64,000 bases of DNA from Siphonodentalium dalli (lineage: Eukaryota > Mollusca > Scaphopoda > Gadilida > Siphonodentaliidae), in assembly GCA_032622095.1 (NCBI GenBank), contig CP136061.1, positions 252,907,582 through 252,971,581 of the forward strand. The letters run 5' to 3'. Below are positions 57,841 to 64,000 of the stretch, in pieces. Positions within the stretch are counted from its first letter, which is position 1, and every line of letters begins with the position of its first letter. The position numbers and the translations under genes are program-made. The notes beneath the pieces were generated by a model. That model saw only the letters and a list, made by a program, of their open reading frames with translations, had not been told where the DNA came from and did not search any database.

Positions 57841-57904
57841 GAATCATACGTGACACATAGTGGGGCAACCACACATTCTGTATCCCGAATTTGCTTTTCA
57901 TCAC

Positions 57905-59732
57905 CAACGCAGATCCCGTCATAAAAGAATTAATGCTGCACCAGCACAAATGCCGTCATGAAATGGTTAATGCTGCACCAATGCAGCTCCCGTCATAAAA
58001 GGGTTAATGCTGCACCAGCACAGCTCCCGTCATGAAAGGGTTAATGCTGCACCAGCACAGCTCCCGTCATGAAAGGGTTAATGCTGCACCAGCACATATC
58101 CCATCATACAATAATTAATGCTGCACCAACGCATCACCCGTCATGAAATAATTAATGCTGCACCAGCGCAGCTCCCGTCATGAAAGGGTTAATGCTGCAT
58201 CAGCGCATCTCCCGCCATGAAAGGGTTAATGCTGCACCAACGTAGCTCCCGTCATGAAAGGGTTCTGCACCAACGCAGCTCCCATCATAAAAATGTTAAT
58301 GCGGCACCAGCACAGCTCCCCGCCATGAAAGGGTTAATGCTGCACCAGCACAGATCCCATCATAAAATAATTAATGTTGCACCAACGCAGATCCCGTCAC
58401 GAAATAATTAATGCTGCCCCAACGCAGCTCCCGTCATGAAAGACTTAATGCTGCACCAACGCAACTCCCATCATAAAAGAATAATGCTGCACCAGCACAG
58501 CTCCCATCATAAATAATTAATGCTGCACCAGCTCAGTTCCTTTCATGAAAGGGTTAATCCTGCACCAACGCAGCTCCCGCCATGAAAGGGTTAATGCTGT
58601 TGCACCAACGCAGCTCCCATCATAAAATAATTAACGCTGCACCAGGACATCTCCCGTCATGAAATAATTAATGCTGCCCCAACGCAGCTCCCGTAATAAA
58701 ATAATTAATGCTGCACCAGCACATCTCCCGTCATAGAAAGGTTAATGTTGCACCAGCGCAGCTCCCCGTCATGAAAAGGTTAATGCTGCACCAGCACAGC
58801 TCCCTTCATGAAAGGGTTAATGCTGCACCAACGCAGCTCCCGTCATGAAAGGGATATTGCTGCACCAGCACAGCTCCCGTCACGAAATGGTTAATGCTGC
58901 ACCAACGCAGCTCCCGTCATAAAAAAAGGTTAATGCTGCACCAGCACAGCTCCCATCATAAAATAATTAATGCTGCACCAGCACAGCTCCCATCAAAAAA
59001 AATTAATGCTGCACCAGCACAGCTCCCATCACAAAATAATTAATGCTGCACCAGCACAGCTCCCATCATAAAAAATTAATGCTGCACCAGCGCAGTACCT
59101 TTTGTGAAAGGGTTAATACTGCACCGACGCAGCTCCCGTCACGAAAGGGTTAATGCTGTACCAACGCAGCTCCCATAATAAAATAATTAATGCTGCACCA
59201 ACGCAGGTTCCGTCGTGAAATAATTAATGCTGCACCAACACAGCTCCCGTCATGAAATAATTAATGCTGCATCAGCGCAGCTCCCGTCATGAAAGGGTTA
59301 ATGCTGCACCAGCGCAGCCCCCACCATGAATGGGTTAATGCTGCACCAACGCAGCTCCCATCCTAAAATAATTAATGCTGCACCAACGCAGGTTCCGTCG
59401 TGAAATAATTAATGCTGCACCAACACAGCTCCCGTCATGAAATAATTAATTCTGCATCAGCGCAGCTCCCGTCATGAAAGGGTTAATGCTGCACCAGCGC
59501 AGCCCCCACCATGAACAGGTTAATGCTGCACCAACGCAGCTCCCATCGTGAAAGGGTTAATGCTGCACCAGCACATCTCCCCGTCATGAAAGGGTTAATG
59601 CTGCACCAGCACAGGTCCCGTCGTGAAATTGTTAATGCTGCACCAGCACAGCTCCCGTAATAAAAACATTAATGCTGCACCAGCGCATCTCCCATCGTGA
59701 AATGGGTTAATGCTGCACCTACGCAGCAAACA
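57905..59732. repeat. 37-bp minisatellite, about 49 copies
   Basis: Unit of the type GGGTTAATGCTGCACCAGCA + CAGCTCCCGTCATGAAA. Variants: GGGTT or TAATT at the start, CAGCAC or CAACGC in the middle. Individual units gain or lose a few bases. Reading frames across it are artefacts. Confidence 0.95.
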
Positions 59733-60439
59733 TGACGTAAATGACGCCATGAGCCGTGGCATTTCACCTCGTTGTTCCACTACCGATTCCGCAATTTTAA
59801 ACAGTTGCTAATCGGTCAGTTGCTAAGTCACGTGTCAATTTCGCTAAATAGCATACTCTTTCCTGAATTTCCTCTCATCGTATAGAAAATATAAAAAAAA
59901 ATATATGACGTCATTCACCTGCCTAAGGTATAAACAACCACGCTCGCCTGCGGCGAGCTGGTGGTTGCTATAATATTGCCAGAGGCCAGGTATGTTCAAG
60001 GACACATCGATTCATACATATTTGTGTGATAAAACATTGAAAACGACAGAAAAATCCTATTTCCCGAAATTTAGGTTACGCATGAAATAGTTGCGCAAAA
60101 TTAGGCAATTTCGCCTTTGTTGGGGTGGGGAAGTCCCTCACATTGTGTGTGGTTCAAGCCGGTACGTCGAAGATAACCTGGGTCGAACTAGCGTTTTAAA
60201 TCTTCTTTTATTAATGTCATTCCATGGCAATGGATTTAGCTAAGAACATCAGCATGAGAACGGTCTTTTTGTTTCTCCGTGAAGCATAAGTATTTGCTTC
60301 AGGAACGAACCCGAACTGATGAAAAGCTGGCCGAGCTGCTTCAGTAGCATAACAAGGCTAGTTCAGGAGATTTGCCCGTTTTGCCAATTTCACGGAAATT
60401 TCCTCAGAAGGGGGGGGGGGGGCAGAAAAGCACCAAATG
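59733..60439. other. Minor hairpin and G12 run; no gene
   Basis: AACCAC-G-CTCGCC-TGC-GGCGAG-CTG-GTGGTT forms a small hairpin near 59936-59966. TGACGTCA (a CRE core) lies near 59906. A G12 run is at 60411-60422. Nothing coding is recognised. Confidence 0.5.
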
Positions 60440-61190
60440 AGGATTGTATTGTTCTAACGGTAGATAGCTGAGAAAGAAAGGACAGTTGCTAGTCTCAATA
60501 TGTCCTCCAATGTGCTTCAGGATGTAAAATTGCTGTAATACTAAATATATGGAACGTGATTTATATCTATGGATAGTGGGGACCTTGTATGTGACAACTG
60601 AGGACTCGGTTGACACGTGTAGCCCGTGGGACCCAGACACAACAACGCCTTCTGGGGACCAACTGATACACATTACCGAATGGAGACTACCCAGGAATTA
60701 TAACAGATATGGGCAAAAGGGAGCTCATTAGGGCATGGGGTCACGTTCACGCGAACACCCATGCGCTACCAAGGTATTGACGAGGGTTTGAAAAACCAGT
60801 GTTGAGCCTTAATTTGCACGGCTCTTCACACCTAGGTCACAGGACATTCTAATTGCGGATTAGCAATGAGGAAATTAACTGAGTTGGTCAACTCCTCATA
60901 TATATGCAGCATTTGTTCCAACCCACGCAAACTCCATGAACGCAACAGAGGATTCAATGTATCCGGATTTAACAGATGAGTATGTCAATTTTCTTTTTCA
61001 GATACCTTGAACTGCTTTATACTGTCTCAGTGTCATCAATTGCAGACTTCCTCAAAACATTTTTCTCGACTAAATTACTATACTTTATACATGCATTACT
61101 TATTTGTCCTGCTTATGCCAAAAACCTGATCGTTTTTTTAATTGAACCAAAACTATTCTGGTATCAGATTTGACCAGTCACCACTGGCTG
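60440..61190 (+). repeat. Diverged duplicated segment, copy 2
   Basis: Partner of 57270-57840. It contains an extra stretch of about 200 bases (about 60735-60985) that copy 1 lacks between the reading frame and the TAAATTACTATACT landmark. Confidence 0.7.
60571..60731 (+). CDS. Possible terminal exon (ends WRLPRNYN...GAH), copy 2
   Basis: The frame reads GTLYVTTEDS, DTTTPSGDQL, EWRLPRNYN and GAH, then TAG 60729-60731. CTATGGATAG (ending 60570) is the acceptor-like site. It is homologous to 57447-57626, shorter by an in-frame gap, with both synonymous and replacement changes. Function unknown. Confidence 0.4.
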
Positions 61191-61275
61191 GCTCTATACT
61201 ATTGCTTAATCTGAAATTCCACAGTTATCCACCCAGGTCTCTGTTTGCTGGTTTGCATTCACATGTTATGAGACT

Positions 61276-62887
61276 GAGGGGGTGTTTATACATTACCCGG
61301 CGAAGATCGCAATCGCTGTAGCCGGCAGCGATAACAATAGAGTGTTTATACTTCGCCGGATAAGAATTACGGCTATCCGGATACTCAGCTATACGGTTTT
61401 CAACTTTTGGTTAAAAATGCTTTAGTACAAGCACCTGATTGTCGTATGGATTCTAATTCGCTCTGCGGTTAAGTTAGATGTTTATCTGGGGTCATGCCGT
61501 CATGGGTGATTTCCTTTCAACAATTAACTCGAACAATATTATTGTGCAATCGCTGATAGACCAGCCCGCTTTTCACCTGTGTATATATTGGTCAGTGTGC
61601 CAGTTTGATTGTCTCTAATCAGCTGTCAGGTCGGTGGTCACGCACCTTGGTTATAAGCTATTATTATAAATACTAACCGATGATGGTACACGTACTCTGC
61701 ATGTGCATGGTACATTTGTTGCGCATTCGAGGGAATTAATTCATGTACATGTATGTCCATATATATATATGGAAGAAATGGGATGGCACGTTTCTGTGGA
61801 TTCAAACTTAATGGACAATTAGTTCAATAATCTAAATCTGAGTGCGCCGTGGACATATTGACACAGGGACGGGTCTAGAGGGCCTGATTTGGAGGTGTGG
61901 GACTGTTCATCTTTGGAATTTATCGACCGACCGTGGTTATGGTCAGGTGTGAGAATTTTTTTTAATCTGAACCCTGAAAATTGCAAAATCCTAGCATCCA
62001 GCCTTAAGATTTCCAATTGTTGGACATTTTCCAAACTTGACGCACCTCTAATAAGGTTGGATCATTTCCAACTGATGGTCATTTCAGTCCAACAATTTGG
62101 TAAAAAAATAAGCAAATGTTGCCTAAAGAAATCACCAATAACAAATTGTTGAAAATAAAACTACGAGAACAATTTCATCATATTGCTGATGTCAAATGTC
62201 CAACTATTGCCGTGTCAGGTACGTGTCAGGTATGAAATTTCCAGCTTTTGAATATTTTGATTAAAGTTGGGATGAGACACCCCCATCGCCTCGGCCCTAT
62301 ATACATGGACATGGTGAACGCCCGAGTAAAATGAAAAACATATTTTATTGTATAATGTGCAAACGGAAAATGTGTCACATTTGATTCGCGATGTTGAAAC
62401 TTATATATATAATATAAAATCCAATCCGAATGATTAGACACCAATTTGTAGATGTATGCGACGAACAGATCTCAAAACTGACAATGGCCATGCTTTTGTG
62501 CGACACTCACTTCACAGGCTGTATGTGAAGTTTGTGAACCAAAACAAACCATTAACAATGTTTTTTAAATATCTATAAAATTACCAATAGCAATACCTGA
62601 AAGTTTGAGTTGGATATTAATAATTTCGGCATTTCCATTTCTAAAAAGTTTCATTTCACTATACTGCCCAACCATATCTCTAACAGGAAGCGGCTAGATG
62701 TTTACAGGTGTACAGCAATATCATATTGCAGTTCAGTGAGAACTAAAACGAAAACTATTATGAAGTAAAGGAGACACATGAATATATGCGTATCTTCGCC
62801 GGCGATGTGTAAACACTCTGCCCAACCTTCGCCGGCTAACGGGTTCGCCGGGTAACGGCTTCGCCGGCTATGTGTGAACATCACCTG
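61276..62887. mobile_element. Element with imperfect GGTGTT-type inverted ends and CCGGCGAAG subterminal repeats
   Basis: Left end AGGGGGTGTTTATACATTACCCGGCGAAG mirrors the right end, which on the other strand reads CAGGTGATGTTCACACATAGCCGGCGAAG. CCGGCGAA or TTCGCCGG is repeated several times at both ends. Length about 1.6 kb. No clear target duplication and no transposase frame. Confidence 0.65.
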
Positions 62888-63478
62888 AGAGGAGGTACCG
62901 TGATATTTGTGAGAACATAGAAATGTCTTGAATACAATAATCCAGAGTGCTTTGTTACCACTCGGATTTGTTATCATTACTCATCATATCTTCACAATAA
63001 ACAACACCAGTAGACCACTTCAAATACATCCTTAACTCACAAGGGCTGTTTCAACTCTGCCAATTCCACGAATTCACATCTTCCATTGAAATAGTGTGAA
63101 CAATGAGCGGATAGTTGGGGTATTTTTTTCGTGCGATCTTACAAGAAGACACTGTAGATTTCTAAAAATTGCTGCACACACATGGGGTGAGAATACACGG
63201 TAGCAATAGGAGACTCAAATAAAGAGAAAATGCACACCTGCAATACGGGACCCGAGATACACAGGCTCAACATGGTACTCATCTCAGCTACCGAATCAAC
63301 ATTCGTTACAATCCTTTAAAACAAAAATATTTTTATTGAATAACATTTGAACATACGTATACATAGCTAATACAAGTTACATCTAAAGAATGCATTAATA
63401 TGCAGACACACGCCTATCGCTCTGTCTTGCGCTCTCTACAGACATACCAGCTTTCATACGTGACTTACATACAATCCC
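62888..63478. other. No gene recognised
   Basis: AT-rich sequence without supported features. Confidence 0.4.
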
Positions 63479-63876
63479 GACTGAGGCCACGTTCACGAAC
63501 CGGGATACCTTGTCAGGGGGAATACGTAGCATTTGACTTACATGTCAAAGATTTGCTAAATATGGAGTATAAACTACGAGTATTATTTTCAGTCATTGCC
63601 GTCTATTATATATTGGACAGTTTCGAAGCCTGGGAATATATATGCGCTCATCGGAATTTTAGAGATTTCAGACATACAATATAAAACTATTTTTAGGATC
63701 AACTATGTAATCGGTATTTGTGTTTAGTATCTAAAATCATATGTTCTAATGTTAAAATAATATACATTAAGAATTCAAGATATATCATTCATATGTGCAG
63801 GAATTGGCTTTAATTTGACGAATCGTGTGGAAATTTGGCGTGCAATTTGTCGAGGTGTGTGAACGTAGCCTTAGTC
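63479..63876. mobile_element. Short MITE with ACGTTCAC ends
   Basis: GACTGAGGCCACGTTCAC (63479-63496) mirrors GTGAACGTAGCCTTAGTC (63859-63876), 16 of 18 matching. Length 398 bp, no target duplication seen. The 94-codon frame starting at 63400 crosses the left end, so it is not a real gene. Confidence 0.65.
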
Positions 63877-64000
63877 CCGTGGTTGAGGTCGGCTGTTATC
63901 GGTGGTGAACAATTAAGTATATATAGTTTCATTAACAGAGTATAAGAACATGTGATGTGGGTATATATATATACACAATGGAAGTAATAATTAGTTATGT

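Noticed and set aside
63400-63684. 94-codon ATG ORF
   Set aside because: Crosses the end of a MITE and has no recognised domain.

Overview
The window is animal nuclear DNA, most likely from a marine invertebrate. It is AT-rich, its gene fragments are broken by introns with AATAAA signals, and its dispersed elements are eukaryotic: LINE fragments, a Mutator-like transposase, a tyrosine-recombinase element, TTAA and TA miniature transposons, and satellites. I cannot name the species. There are no operons, rRNA genes or convincing tRNA genes, and most of the window is mobile or repetitive.

Layout. 0-1.7 kb: a long minus-strand Mutator-like transposase ORF that runs off the left edge. 3.2-7.8 kb: foldback elements, including a 1.86-kb element with 8-bp target duplications. 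9.4-14.1 kb: diverged repeats, a TTAA foldback, a LINE 3' end and paired CACGTG palindromes. 14.9-19.1 kb: a decayed tyrosine recombinase followed by tandem repeats and a B1-A2-B2 repeat block whose A unit recurs at 5.3 kb. 19.2-23.0 kb: a LINE RT fragment and small repeats. 23.1-23.45 kb: the last coding exon of an unidentified plus-strand host gene. 23.7-37.8 kb: an 81-bp satellite with a 23-monomer, 1,854-bp higher-order repeat and two near-identical 0.91-kb inserts.

37.8-38.94 kb: promoter and first coding exon of a voltage-gated K+ channel with a zinc-binding T1 domain (Shaw/Shab/Shal type). A CRE lies next to a TATA box, and the satellite ends about 0.4 kb upstream. 39-45.3 kb, probably its first intron: a 28-bp minisatellite of about 119 copies plus several foldback and TTAA elements. 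45.69-49.37 kb: a 3.67-kb palindromic transposon. 49.4-52.9 kb: tandem repeats and two LINE C-terminal fragments, one with target duplications that expanded into a minisatellite. 52.9-57.3 kb: a 1.76-kb unit in head-to-tail duplication; one copy carries a 785-bp TA-flanked element and the other preserves the empty site. 57.3-61.2 kb: two diverged copies of a segment with a conserved short reading frame, separated by a 37-bp minisatellite. 61.3-63.9 kb: two further terminal-inverted-repeat elements.

Only the 23.1-kb exon and the K+ channel exon look like ordinary host coding sequence; the paired 57.4/60.6-kb frames may be a third case. The most unusual structures are the split-direct-repeat tyrosine-recombinase element, the foldback whose two terminal hairpins keep pairing but not sequence, the satellite higher-order repeat, and the giant palindrome.
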